From NCBI GenBank assembly GCA_031409875.1, contig JANNYB010000063.1, forward strand, positions 30,250 through 94,249: 64,000 nucleotides of DNA, read 5' to 3'. Source of the stretch: CALMEH01 sp031409875. GTDB taxonomy: Bacteria > Acidobacteriota > Blastocatellia > Pyrinomonadales > Pyrinomonadaceae. Numbering within the stretch: position 1 is the stretch's first letter; the number at the start of each line of letters is the position of its first letter. Shown one piece after another: positions 7,649 to 16,014 of the stretch. The position numbers were made by a program, and so were the translations under genes. Under the pieces are notes generated by a model. The model was not told the DNA's origin. It made no database searches and was given only the letters and a program-made list of their open reading frames with translations.

Positions 7649-7752
7649 TTGACGCGAATCATTCCGCCCAATCATCGTTTTTCGTTAATTGGCGGGAATG
7701 ATTCGCGTCAATACACCTAATTTCGTGTGTTATCTGGAATCATTCGCGTCAA
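7649..7752. repeat. Three copies of a GAATSATTCGCGTCAA word, two forming an inverted repeat
   Basis: TTGACGCGAATCATTCC (7649-7665) is the inverted partner of GGAATGATTCGCGTCAA (7695-7711). A third, direct copy with C for G lies at 7736-7752. The inverted pair, with adjacent CGCC/GGCG, forms a stem of more than 20 bp. The rest of the 7471-8255 gap holds the element at 7853-8241 and no convincing gene. Confidence 0.7.
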
Positions 7753-7852
7753 TAATCTTAGTATGCGGAATTATTATACACTCGTTTCCGATTCTTGCAA
7801 CAACTTTTTTTTCGAGTTAGTCGGCGCGGTTGGCGAAATCGAATCAAACTGA

Positions 7853-8241
7853 AATGGCGTTTTAACGTCCTTTTGCTTTTGGCTTAAACCGTGTAAAAAG
7901 TAAGCACGTTGAAACGCGCTCAATTTTATCAATCCAACATTGACCACGCGGCTTGTGCAACGTGGCTAATTACCGCGAAACGCGGTAATCCTCGTGAACG
8001 AGGCTGAAAGCAATTATCAACAGAATCTACGATGTGAATGTAAGGTTTTGATGGTCGCCAACGGCGACAAACATTATAGCCTAGCGAGAATCGCTAGGAA
8101 CACGGCAAACAATTCAATCGCTCGCTGAAAGTGAGCAACAATCAGGCGCAATTTGTGCGACACTTTCAGCGTCGGGACGTTTGTTTATCGAATACCTAGC
8201 GATTCTCGCTAGGCTATAATGTTGGTCGCTTTCAGCGACGA
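7853..8241. repeat. Large compound palindromic element sharing 45 bp with 25830-25874
   Basis: The left end (GGCGTTTTAACGTCCTTTT, 7855-7873) matches the reverse complement of 59025-59043. Mini-hairpins TACCGCGAAACGCGGTA (7971-7987) and CCTCGTGAACGAGG (7990-8003) follow. The right half is a palindrome of 8054-8098 with 8195-8239, centred on CCTAGCGAGAATCGCTAGG words. Its right arm (8195-8239) is identical to 25830-25874, and the internal sequence is also similar to the 25.7-kb copy, so this roughly 185-bp part is a dispersed repeat. Confidence 0.8.
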
Positions 8242-8255
8242 ATTGGCGGTAAAAT

Positions 8256-10391
8256 TTAATTCAAATATTCAATATCGTCTTGCGGCAAACTAATCGGCGC
8301 ATCAAACTTTGGCGTTTCTTCTTCTAAACTCCAAATTTCAAACAGCGCGGGCGGAATTTCCATAATAAAGCGCGACGGTTTTTGCAGAACAGTTTGGCGC
8401 GAATAATCAATCATCATCAGCGGATAAGTCAGATAAAGCTCGTCTTTGGCACGAGTTAGCGCGACATACCAAAGGCGGCGTTCTTCTTCTTCCGAATCAA
8501 TTTCTTTCAAACTTCGCGGACTTGGAAATTTTCCTTCTGCCGCCCAAATCATAAAGACAGCTTTCCATTCCGCGCCTTTTGCTTGATGAACAGATGTAAG
8601 CGTTAAAAGTTCGTCTTCTTCGCCGCCTTGAATTACGTCTTCGGCAATAATTCCGGTCGGTTCTTTAAATCTTTCGGTCGAAATTAAAGCTAATTCCGAC
8701 AAAAAACTTTCGGTCGAATCGTATTTGCCGGCATAAAGCGCAAGCTGTTTCAAATCTTCCAAACGCGCTTCGGAATTTTCAAAAGTTTCGAGCAGATGTT
8801 GTTCGTAACCGTTGGCTAAAATCAGTTCGATTTGCTTCGCCGGATTGTTGCGATTTTCGTCCGTTGTTAATAATTCAAGCAGTTTCACGAAATCTTGCCA
8901 AGCAGATTTTCCTTGCAGACGATTGAGCGAAGCCGGAAGCGTTACGGTCAATTTATCAGAACCGTTGGTGGATAGTTGCAGTTTGTTTGTTGAAATATTT
9001 GCCGTCAGTTCGTTTCTCTGAGTCGGTTCTGACAAAACCATTGCTTCATAAATCTTATTCGCCGTTGCATTTCCAACGCTCGGAATCATTTTCAAAATTC
9101 TTTTCCACGCCAATTCATCACGCGGATTGACGATGATTCTTAAGTAAGAAATCACGTCTTTGATGTGCGCTTGCTCAAAAAATCTCACACCGGATTGAAC
9201 GCGATACGGAATATTTCGGCGCGTTAATTCGAGTTGCAATTCGAGCGAATGATAATGCGAACGATACAAAACCGCGATTTCTTCGAGCGAAACGCCTTCA
9301 TCTCTCAACTCCAAAATCCGCGAAGCAATAAACGCCGATTGCTGTTCGACGTTTGCACACGGAATCAGCGCAGGTTTGAATTCACGCGATTTTTTCACCG
9401 CTTGCAGCATTTTCGGAAACTGTTTGCGGTTGTTCGCAATCGAAACATTTGCAAGTCCTAAAATCTCCGGCGTTGAACGATAATTCGTTTCTAATTTATA
9501 AACTTCGGCTTCGGGATAACGCTTCGGAAATTCGTAAATGTTCGTAAATTCCGCGCCGCGCCACGCAAAAATTGATTGCGCGTCGTCGCCGACAACCATC
9601 ACGTTTCGATGTTTGACTGCCAATAAATCAATAATTTCGGCTTGGAGTTTGTTCGTATCCTGATATTCGTCAACTAAAATATGCTGAAATTGTTCGGCGT
9701 AAAGATTGGAAATTTCAGGTTTTGAAACTAAAAGTTTTTTCCAATTTAAAAGTAAATCGTCGTAATCCATCACGTTGCGCTCAAGTTTGCGCTCTTGAAA
9801 AAGCAAATCAACGCGCTTTATTTGTTGCGTCAACATCTCAAAATACGGATATTTTTTGACGATAACTTCTTCAATCGGCGCGTCGGTATTGTTCGCGTAA
9901 GAAATTATATCTTGCACAACTTCGGCTTTCGGAAACCGTTTCGCCGTCGTATCAATTCCGGCTTCGTCAATGCAGACGTTAATAAATTCCTTCGCGTCTT
10001 CGCTGTCAAGAATCGAATAATTTGAAGAATAACCAATAGAAACCGCGTGTTTCCGCAAAATCAAATTCGCAATCCGATGAAAAGTTCCGCCCCAAATCCG
10101 GTGAACATTGTTTGAACCCGTCAAACTTTCCACACGCCGCAACATCTCACGCGCCGCCCGATTCGTAAATGTTGCCAGCAGTATTCGTTGCGGCGAAACG
10201 CCTTGCTCAATCAAATAAGCGACGCGATAAGTTATCGTCCGCGTCTTGCCCGTTCCCGCGCCTGCAACTACCAAACTCGCCTGCGGTTTTGCCGTAACCA
10301 CGCGAAATTGTTCAGCATTTAATTCCTGTTGATAGCGCGTTAATCTTTCCGGCAAAGAATTTTCATCGCGTTTTATGACGTATTTTTTCAT
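8256..10391 (-). CDS. UvrD/PcrA-type superfamily 1 DNA helicase (711 aa)
   Basis: This is a cytosolic ATP-dependent 3'-5' DNA helicase. Seen motifs are Walker A AGAGTGKT (43-50), motif Ia LLATFTNRAAREM, and Walker B DEYQDT (241-246). Also present are motif III GDDAQSIFAWRGA, motif IV LETNYRST, motif V LTSVHQAKGAEW (about residue 600) and motif VI LWYVALTRAKDEL (about 640). The length is that of full UvrD/PcrA enzymes, with 1A, 1B, 2A and 2B subdomains. It is the last gene of a minus-strand run with an HNH nuclease gene upstream, 16 bp after an unknown gene. Whether it is the housekeeping repair helicase or a specialised paralog cannot be told from the sequence. Confidence 0.93.
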   Translation of the reverse strand: MKKYVIKRDENSLPERLTRYQQELNAEQFRVVTAKPQASLVVAGAGTGKTRTITYRVAYLIEQGVSPQRILLATFTNRAAREMLRRVESLTGSNNVHRIWGGTFHRIANLILRKHAVSIGYSSNYSILDSEDAKEFINVCIDEAGIDTTAKRFPKAEVVQDIISYANNTDAPIEEVIVKKYPYFEMLTQQIKRVDLLFQERKLERNVMDYDDLLLNWKKLLVSKPEISNLYAEQFQHILVDEYQDTNKLQAEIIDLLAVKHRNVMVVGDDAQSIFAWRGAEFTNIYEFPKRYPEAEVYKLETNYRSTPEILGLANVSIANNRKQFPKMLQAVKKSREFKPALIPCANVEQQSAFIASRILELRDEGVSLEEIAVLYRSHYHSLELQLELTRRNIPYRVQSGVRFFEQAHIKDVISYLRIIVNPRDELAWKRILKMIPSVGNATANKIYEAMVLSEPTQRNELTANISTNKLQLSTNGSDKLTVTLPASLNRLQGKSAWQDFVKLLELLTTDENRNNPAKQIELILANGYEQHLLETFENSEARLEDLKQLALYAGKYDSTESFLSELALISTERFKEPTGIIAEDVIQGGEEDELLTLTSVHQAKGAEWKAVFMIWAAEGKFPSPRSLKEIDSEEEERRLWYVALTRAKDELYLTYPLMMIDYSRQTVLQKPSRFIMEIPPALFEIWSLEEETPKFDAPISLPQDDIEYLN

Positions 10392-10406
10392 CGAAGATTT
10401 ATTTTA

Positions 10407-10838
10407 TCACTCATCCGCCGGTTTTCGCCGCTTCAACGCTTCAAATAATGCTTCGTAAAGTCTTGGCAAATCTTTGTATAAATCTTCCAAAACCTCGTCT
10501 GTAACAATCAAGCCGTTTTCTTCAAATGAGCCATACCATTTGTAAAATTCAGCTTCGGCGTAATAACTCGGAGAACCCCAAAAAACGTCGGCACTAATTC
10601 TTGGAATTGTTGTTATTTGTTCGATACTAACTTGCAAGTCTAAATTGTCATTATCATTGTAATAATCATCTTTTAGCCAGCAATTTATACTGAAATGATG
10701 ACCTAAATAAATACCTAAACCACCCGAGAAACTTAATACTTTAACGCCAATATTTGGAACTTCTCGGCGGATTTTTCCAGCAATTTCTTCAAATTCAGGA
10801 AGTAATCTTTCTTCAAGTTTTTTGACTAGCGGATTCAT
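10407..10838 (-). CDS. Uncharacterised acidic protein (143 aa)
   Basis: I do not recognise it. It is a soluble alpha/beta protein. A helical N-terminus (LVKKLEERLLPEFEEIAGKIRREV) leads into beta strands with GGLGIYLGHHFSINCWL and an Asp/Asn-rich loop (DDYYNDNDNLDLQ). A helical C-terminus (LEDLYKDLPRLYEALFEALKRR) follows. There are no metal-binding or nuclease motifs that I can defend. It lies between the HNH gene (10 bp upstream) and the helicase gene (16 bp downstream), so it is probably in their operon. Confidence 0.7.
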   Translation of the reverse strand: MNPLVKKLEERLLPEFEEIAGKIRREVPNIGVKVLSFSGGLGIYLGHHFSINCWLKDDYYNDNDNLDLQVSIEQITTIPRISADVFWGSPSYYAEAEFYKWYGSFEENGLIVTDEVLEDLYKDLPRLYEALFEALKRRKPADE

Positions 10839-10847
10839 ATAAAAATT

Positions 10848-11270
10848 TTACTTCGGCGGATGTTCGCCGTTTTTGCGAAGAAGTTTTCGTAAATTTTGCA
10901 GATTTTTACGATTCAGTTTCAATGCTTGAACGGTAGCACGTCCGGTTGCGCTCAAACCAATGATTTGTATAAAATCCGCGCTCCATTTGAAATGTTCCGC
11001 CCAAATGTCTTGACGCGGGTTAAACAACGAAACTTTCCGATTCGTTTCTATATCAACCGCTTCAATTCGATGCGATTTGAATTTATTGCAACTCGAACAC
11101 GCCAACGCAAGATTTTCCAAAACAGTTTTGCCGTCTTTGGAAATCGGTAAAATATGTTCAATTTCAAAAGTTGAACTCGAATAATTTTCGGGCGAAAAGC
11201 AATATTCGCAAAATCCTTCTGCCCGTCCGAAAACTTCTCTTCTTTGCGCTTTGGTCGGGCTTTTAGCCAT
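10848..11270 (-). CDS. HNH endonuclease (140 aa)
   Basis: A compact HNH nuclease: CEYCFSP supplies the first zinc Cys pair, FEIEHILPISKDG carries the catalytic His, LENLALACSSCNKFKS gives the Asn and second Cys pair, and there is an ending RKNGEHPP. I take the start at 11270, where the ATG overlaps the last 8 bp of the preceding gene; longer starts would lie wholly inside that gene. The pair of a roughly 120-aa helical protein followed by an HNH protein with a GEHPP ending is one I recognise from many cyanobacterial genomes, where its function is not established. It may act in restriction or as a mobile nuclease. Confidence 0.85.
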   Translation of the reverse strand: MAKSPTKAQRREVFGRAEGFCEYCFSPENYSSSTFEIEHILPISKDGKTVLENLALACSSCNKFKSHRIEAVDIETNRKVSLFNPRQDIWAEHFKWSADFIQIIGLSATGRATVQALKLNRKNLQNLRKLLRKNGEHPPK

Positions 11271-11628
11271 AATTTTTCGGCTTGATTTTGAGGTCTTGAT
11301 AAACCTCTTCGATTGGCGAATTGCGGATTTTGGCAATTTCTATCGCGCATTTCAGACGTTGTAACCCGATTTCTTCCAATTCATCAGTCAACTCGGTCAA
11401 AGCATCGTATTCTTCGGGCGAAATACATTCGGCGCGAAATTTTTTCAAAAGTTTGCGATAGATTTTTTCTTTTTCCGGCGACAAATCAAGTTCTTTGATT
11501 TTGGCAATCAAACGCGCTTCACGGTCTCTAATTTGTTTAGCATTTTTTAAAAATCGCTCAAAATCCTTCGCGGGTAAGCGAATAACTGCACTCAAAAGAT
11601 TTTCGGTCGGGACTTCAAGACTTGCCAT
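11263..11628 (-). CDS. Small helical partner protein of the HNH nuclease (121 aa)
   Basis: The start at 11628 is preceded by GAGG at a good distance. The protein begins MASLEVPTENLLSAVIRLP and is almost entirely helical and charged (FERFLKNAKQIRDREARLIAKIKEL, ECISPEEYDALTELTDELEEI). It ends in IEEVYQDLKIKPKNYG. The stop overlaps the ATG of the HNH gene by 8 bp, implying translational coupling. The same two-gene order occurs in other phyla, so it may regulate or immunise against the nuclease. That is inference; no DNA-binding motif is clear. Confidence 0.75.
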   Translation of the reverse strand: MASLEVPTENLLSAVIRLPAKDFERFLKNAKQIRDREARLIAKIKELDLSPEKEKIYRKLLKKFRAECISPEEYDALTELTDELEEIGLQRLKCAIEIAKIRNSPIEEVYQDLKIKPKNYG

Positions 11629-11714
11629 AATTTTTACCTCAAAACATAATTTATCACAGAGCAAACTCAGACGCTAAATTTTCTGATAAAAGCCGCGTAA
11701 AAATATTCAAAATT

Positions 11715-12368
11715 CTATCGTTTATATTTCAAAGCATATTCAGGCGCGTAAATTCCTTTTTTCAAACGCTCGTCGTCAATCGGTTTTTGCGCTTCGATTT
11801 TTAACGGAATCACGCCAGCCCAAACATTTAAGTCGTAATCTGCTTCGTCGTCAATCGGATTTCCGGTGCGAATTTTGGCTGACGCTTCGGTAATTGGCAA
11901 ACGTAAAACGGTTGTGCCTTTTAATTCTTTGGCATTCGGCTCACGGATTTCGTTCCAGCGATTTTTTACGATGTGTTCCGTAAAAAGCCGTAACGCTTCA
12001 AATTTTTCGGTTTCGTTTTCAACAATTTTCGCCGTTCCGAAAATCACGACCGAACGATAATTCATCGAATGATGAAACGCCGAACGCGCCAAAACCAAAC
12101 CATCAATTAGAGTTACGGTTACGCAAACGTCAATTCCGTTGCTCAAATTACGCATCATTCGGCTCGCCGCCGAACCGTGAATCAGCAAATTTTCTCCATC
12201 ACGCGCATACGCCGTCGGAATTACAAAAGTTTGATTTTCGACGGTAAAACCAACGTGGCAAATAAACGCTTCGTCTAAAATTTGATAAATCGTGTCGCGT
12301 TCAAAATTTGCGCGTTTCGGAATTCGTTTTAACTTCGTGCGGTTGGTTGGTGTAAGTTCGTTGTCCAT
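11715..12368 (-). CDS. Pyridoxamine 5'-phosphate oxidase-like FMN-binding protein (Nim-like)
   Basis: The 217-aa protein has the split-barrel flavin fold: ICHVGFTVENQTFVIPTAYARDGENLLIHGSAASRMMRNL is the segment typical of the NimA/PNPOx-like superfamily. It is followed by VCVTVTLIDGLVLARSAFHHSMNYRSVVIFGTA. Members bind FMN or haem and act as small-molecule reductases. Here it probably acts in the cytosol on an unknown substrate. It is 6 bp downstream of a GNAT gene, the distal member of a minus-strand run divergent from a MocR-type regulator. Confidence 0.8.
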   Translation of the reverse strand: MDNELTPTNRTKLKRIPKRANFERDTIYQILDEAFICHVGFTVENQTFVIPTAYARDGENLLIHGSAASRMMRNLSNGIDVCVTVTLIDGLVLARSAFHHSMNYRSVVIFGTAKIVENETEKFEALRLFTEHIVKNRWNEIREPNAKELKGTTVLRLPITEASAKIRTGNPIDDEADYDLNVWAGVIPLKIEAQKPIDDERLKKGIYAPEYALKYKR

Positions 12369-12373
12369 AATTT

Positions 12374-12793
12374 TTATAACACAAGCGAAAAATAATGTGC
12401 TTCGATAATCATTCCTTTATTCAAATAAAATTTGTGTGCGCCATAGCGTTTGACGTGCGAAACAAGTTTAATTTGAGCGCAATTTTCGCGTTTTGCATAT
12501 TCAATAATCCAATCGAAAAGTTCGCCGCCCAAACCTTTCGACCGTTCATTTTCAGTCGCCACAAGGTCTTCGATTTCCAAATATTTTCCGCCTCCGAGCC
12601 ATTCACCGGCACGAATTCCGGCAACGGCTTTGACATCCTTTTCTTCGAGATACACAAGTCGAAAATTATAATTTTCCGATTGTTTTTTAACTTGCGCTAA
12701 AAACTTATCTTCGGTTATAAAATGCGGACGCAATTCTGCCATTACGGGAAAACACTTTCTAATTTCGTCGTCTGTTTCAGCAATTTCTATCAT
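12374..12793 (-). CDS. GNAT family N-acetyltransferase (139 aa)
   Basis: The ATG at 12793 overlaps the DinB stop by one base (TAATG), which decides the start. The acetyl-CoA site is visible as ENERSKGLGGELFDWIIEYA (motif A, R/Q-x-x-G-x-G/A form), preceded by LEIEDLVATEN. A C-terminal strand LVSHVKRYGAHKFYLNKGMI carries the Tyr often used as general acid. The substrate is unknown. It is translationally coupled to the DinB-like gene. Confidence 0.85.
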   Translation of the reverse strand: MIEIAETDDEIRKCFPVMAELRPHFITEDKFLAQVKKQSENYNFRLVYLEEKDVKAVAGIRAGEWLGGGKYLEIEDLVATENERSKGLGGELFDWIIEYAKRENCAQIKLVSHVKRYGAHKFYLNKGMIIEAHYFSLVL

Positions 12794-13314
12794 TAGTTTG
12801 CGAGCGGAAAATATCTTTCTTCGATGATTTTCAGGTGATGAATTTGATGAGCAATAATAGCGAATCCGTATGCCAATACGCACATTTGATTGTCGTAAAT
12901 CGTCATAAATCTGTGCATCGCGGCATCGTCAAACGATTCAAATAAAAGCTCGGTAGAAGCTCGGACAATTTTTAATTCTGCGATAATTTCTTCCAAAGTC
13001 CTGTTTTTCGTGCTGACAGTTGCAGCAAAAATCTCTTCGTCAAAACTCGGAAGTTCGGTCGGGTCGTTGCGTCCGATGCACAGCGAGCGATACGCCAAAA
13101 CTCGTTCTGAATCAATTAAATGCTGCAAAATATCTTTGACTGTCCATTTTCCTTCCGCGTAAACCGCATCGCCGATTTGCTTGAATTTTGCCAAATCGAG
13201 ATTGTCGAGGTCGTTGATTGATTGCTTAAATGCGGCGGAAATTTCGATGTCTTCAACAAGTTCGATGTATTTATCGAAATAGCACGGCGGTTGATTGATG
13301 TCTGATTTTTTCAT
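12793..13314 (-). CDS. DinB-like metal-dependent four-helix protein (173 aa)
   Basis: The protein has the DinB/YfiT arrangement of three metal-binding His. The first is in WTVKDILQHLIDSERVLAYR (about residues 62-80), and two lie near the C-terminus in AHQIHHLKII. The family includes thiol-dependent transferases and hydrolases, for example with bacillithiol or mycothiol; the substrate here is unknown. Its ATG overlaps the stop of the upstream gene by 4 bp (ATGA), and its own stop overlaps the next ATG, so these genes are translated as a coupled series. Confidence 0.85.
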   Translation of the reverse strand: MKKSDINQPPCYFDKYIELVEDIEISAAFKQSINDLDNLDLAKFKQIGDAVYAEGKWTVKDILQHLIDSERVLAYRSLCIGRNDPTELPSFDEEIFAATVSTKNRTLEEIIAELKIVRASTELLFESFDDAAMHRFMTIYDNQMCVLAYGFAIIAHQIHHLKIIEERYFPLAN

Positions 13315-13817
13315 AAATTATTCTCCTGTTTCGTGAAATACATATACCAATTCCATTCCCAAGTTTTGCCTTCATCCGTCGAAAAAGCCTGACTCCAAAT
13401 TGGTTCGTTCGGATTGGTTTTATCCCAATTAAATTTAACGATAATTGGGTTTTCGTTAAACGTATCTCTCGCAAAAAACTCGCCGATTTTACCGTCAAAC
13501 GAGCCGATTTGTCCAACGTCTAAAACAACAACATTACTGTCTGCCCAATAAATACTCCAAAGTTTCGTGAGCGGATTAAAAAGCCTCAAAGTCATTCCTT
13601 CAAATGGTTTACCGTCAAATTCCGTCAGAAAATTATCAATATTGCCAAAGCCTTCGAGAATTTTTCGGCATTCGCTCGTTGCTTCAAATTCCGTCCATTC
13701 ATCGCAATCGGCGAGCCGTTTATTTAGTTTTCGATTGTGAACTTTCCAGTTTCCGACAAAAAAATCGAAATCATTTTCAGACGAGTTTGGCGATGCAGTA
13801 ATTTTCAAATCTTCCAT
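13311..13817 (-). CDS. DUF1579-like / lipocalin-like protein (168 aa)
   Basis: A soluble beta-rich protein beginning with NDFDFFVGNWKVHNRKL. The FxxGxW near the N-terminus is typical of DUF1579 and related lipocalin-like families. Later strands include MTLRLFNPLTKLWSIYWAD and GEFFARDTFNENPIIVKF, ending in TWEWNWYMYFTKQ. This type of protein is often encoded with DinB and acetyltransferase genes; the function is unknown. A GGGAAAA precedes the ATG. It overlaps the DinB gene by 4 bp. Confidence 0.7.
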   Translation of the reverse strand: MEDLKITASPNSSENDFDFFVGNWKVHNRKLNKRLADCDEWTEFEATSECRKILEGFGNIDNFLTEFDGKPFEGMTLRLFNPLTKLWSIYWADSNVVVLDVGQIGSFDGKIGEFFARDTFNENPIIVKFNWDKTNPNEPIWSQAFSTDEGKTWEWNWYMYFTKQENNL

Positions 13818-13841
13818 TTCTATTTTCCCTTTTTCGACTGT

Positions 13842-14336
13842 TTATGCGGCATTTATCGTTTCAACAAATTTTTTCAGACTTTCGGTTTCGTCATTATTTG
13901 CGATTGTGTGAATATTTCCCAAATAACTCATTCCTAAATACTCGGCAGTTTTGCTAAAAGGTAGCCAAAAATCATCTCCTAAATTATCTCCAACCGAACA
14001 ACTCAAAGCCGCCATACTTTTGTTTCGTAATTTTCTGCCCAAGTCTTTTTCAATATCAAGCAGATCGGTTATCCGGTCAAAAAAAACTTTCATAATTCCG
14101 CTCATTGCATACCAATAAACTGGAGTTGCAAATATTAAGACATCGTATTTTTTGATGATGCTTTGCATTAAACTTAAATAATCATCATCCAAATTTTTAT
14201 GCTCATAATCGTAAAAACTGAAGTTGTAATTATTCAAATCAATGAAGTCCCATTTAGAAATTCTCACTAATTCATCTACGACCTTTTTAGTGTCGCCGTC
14301 TTTTCTTGCACTTCCGAGAATAATAAGTTTGTTCAT
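13842..14336 (-). CDS. NAD(P)H-dependent FMN reductase / flavodoxin-like oxidoreductase (164 aa)
   Basis: The N-terminus MNKLIILGSARKDGDTKKVV is the phosphate-binding loop of the NADPH-dependent FMN reductase family. DVLIFATPVYWYAMSGIMKVFFDR (about residues 75-98) is the second flavin-contacting segment. It probably reduces FMN, quinones or nitro compounds in the cytosol. I choose the ATG at 14336; an in-frame TTG at 14354 would add six residues, and neither has a strong ribosome-binding site. It is the first gene of the minus-strand run, divergent from the MocR-type regulator with 112 bp between the starts. Confidence 0.85.
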   Translation of the reverse strand: MNKLIILGSARKDGDTKKVVDELVRISKWDFIDLNNYNFSFYDYEHKNLDDDYLSLMQSIIKKYDVLIFATPVYWYAMSGIMKVFFDRITDLLDIEKDLGRKLRNKSMAALSCSVGDNLGDDFWLPFSKTAEYLGMSYLGNIHTIANNDETESLKKFVETINAA

Positions 14337-14448
14337 AACGCTGCTTTTTTTCAAATTTTCTATTTCTTACTTTCTGAATTATACTAAACCTCAATTGGAA
14401 TTAAGTAAATATCCAATATTAGCATTTTACATATAACCAATTTACCAA

Positions 14449-15942
14449 ATGAAGACAAAATCGAACAAAAAAATTCCGTTTATAATGCTTGATGATAAAA
14501 ATAAAGATTCGCCGCTTTATCGGCAGATTTACGAATCAATCCGAACAGCAATTTTGAGCGGTGAATTTGCTTCAAAAGTCCGTCTGCCTTCGACTCGAGA
14601 TTTGGCAAAACAACTCGGCGTTTCGCGCATCACGGTTGTAAATGCTTACGAACAACTTTTTGCCGAAGGTTATCTCGAAGGTAAAACGGGTAGCGGAACT
14701 TTTGTTGCGGCGAAATTTCCTGACGATTTATTGCAGACGGAAAAATTAAACCTGAAAAAGCGTGAAACTAAGCAAAATATGCCGCTAAATTTGTCGCCGT
14801 TTGGTGAAAAATTGGTTTCAAAAACGAATAAAAATCTTCGCGCACAAATGAACGTAAAATTTCAGCCGTTTCAAAACGGTTTGACGGCAGTCGAACATTT
14901 TCCGTTTGAAATTTGGGCGCGAATTGCGGCGAAACTTCACAAAAATCCTTTGCGTTCGATGCTCGGTTACGGCGATCCGCAAGGTTTTTTACCGCTTCGA
15001 GAAGCCGTTGCAAATCACTTAAAATCGGCTCGCGGCGTGAACTGCACGGCAGAACAAATCATCATTACTTCGGGCGCACAACAGGCTTTAGATTTGACGG
15101 CACGGATATTTTTGTCCAAAAATGATGCGATTTTGATTGAAAATCCGTGTTATCTCGAAGCGCGAAATTCGTTTGCGGCAACCGGCGCGAAAATCATTCC
15201 GGTTGACGTTGATAATGAAGGTTTTAATTTGGCGAAAATTCCTAAATCCGGCGAAAATGCGAAGCTCGTTTATGTTACGCCGTCGCATCAATATCCGCTT
15301 GGTTACACGATGAGTTTGCCGCGCCGTTTGGCGTTGCTCGATTGGGCGAAAGCGAAAAATGCGTGGATTATTGAAGACGATTACAACAGCGAATTTCGTT
15401 ACGCCGGTCGTCCGCTTGCGTCTTTGCAAGGTTTGGATAAAGCCGGTCGCGTGATTTATGTCGGAACTTTCAGCAAGACGATTTTTCCGAGTTTGCGAAT
15501 CGGTTGCGCGGTTGTTCCGCCCGAATTAGTTGATGTTTTCACGATGGCGCGTGCGCTTAACGACGTTCATTCATCATCAATCGAACAAGCGATTTTGGCG
15601 GAATTTATTGCGGAAGGACATTTTGCGCGGCACGTTCGGCGAATGCGAACACTTTACGAACAGCGTCAGCAAATTTTAGTTTCCGAATGCGAAAAACAAC
15701 TTTCGGGCTTGCTCGAAGTAAAAAAAGCAGATGCCGGAATGCACCTCGTCGGCTGGCTTCCCGAAGGCGTTGACGATCAAATAATTGCCGAAAAAGCCAA
15801 CGAAAAAGGCTTGAAACTTGCGCCGATTTCTTCGTATTCCGCAACAAAAATATCACGCGGCGGCTTCGTTCTCGGCTACACGGCATTTGACGAAACGCAG
15901 ATAAAGCGCGGCGTTGCGATAATTCGGGAATTGCTGCAATAA
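14449..15942 (+). CDS. MocR/PdxR-type transcriptional regulator (GntR wHTH fused to class I aminotransferase)
   Basis: Residues about 18-90 form a GntR winged helix (SPLYRQIYESIRTAILSGEF, LPSTRDLAKQLGVSRITVVNAYEQL, GKTGSGTFVA). A full aminotransferase-like domain follows, with SGAQQALDLTARIFL, VTPSHQYPLGYTMSLPRR, IIEDDYNSEFRY and the PLP-binding Lys in GTFSKTIFPSLRIG (K343). The 497-aa length fits MocR proteins. These usually sense PLP or amino compounds and often control a divergent gene, so the NADPH-FMN oxidoreductase run next door is a plausible target. No clear operator repeat was identified in the 112-bp gap. Confidence 0.92.
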   Translation: MKTKSNKKIPFIMLDDKNKDSPLYRQIYESIRTAILSGEFASKVRLPSTRDLAKQLGVSRITVVNAYEQLFAEGYLEGKTGSGTFVAAKFPDDLLQTEKLNLKKRETKQNMPLNLSPFGEKLVSKTNKNLRAQMNVKFQPFQNGLTAVEHFPFEIWARIAAKLHKNPLRSMLGYGDPQGFLPLREAVANHLKSARGVNCTAEQIIITSGAQQALDLTARIFLSKNDAILIENPCYLEARNSFAATGAKIIPVDVDNEGFNLAKIPKSGENAKLVYVTPSHQYPLGYTMSLPRRLALLDWAKAKNAWIIEDDYNSEFRYAGRPLASLQGLDKAGRVIYVGTFSKTIFPSLRIGCAVVPPELVDVFTMARALNDVHSSSIEQAILAEFIAEGHFARHVRRMRTLYEQRQQILVSECEKQLSGLLEVKKADAGMHLVGWLPEGVDDQIIAEKANEKGLKLAPISSYSATKISRGGFVLGYTAFDETQIKRGVAIIRELLQ

Positions 15943-16014
15943 AAAAACTTCCCTGCATACTAAGAATTTTCCCGCAAAACCCGCGCGAATTTTTACTGAA
16001 GTATTGACTTTATT

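Noticed and set aside
8256..11628. Gabija-type defence pair
   Set aside because: The helicase is a full-length UvrD/PcrA type and no OLD/TOPRIM nuclease (GajA-like) gene is present.
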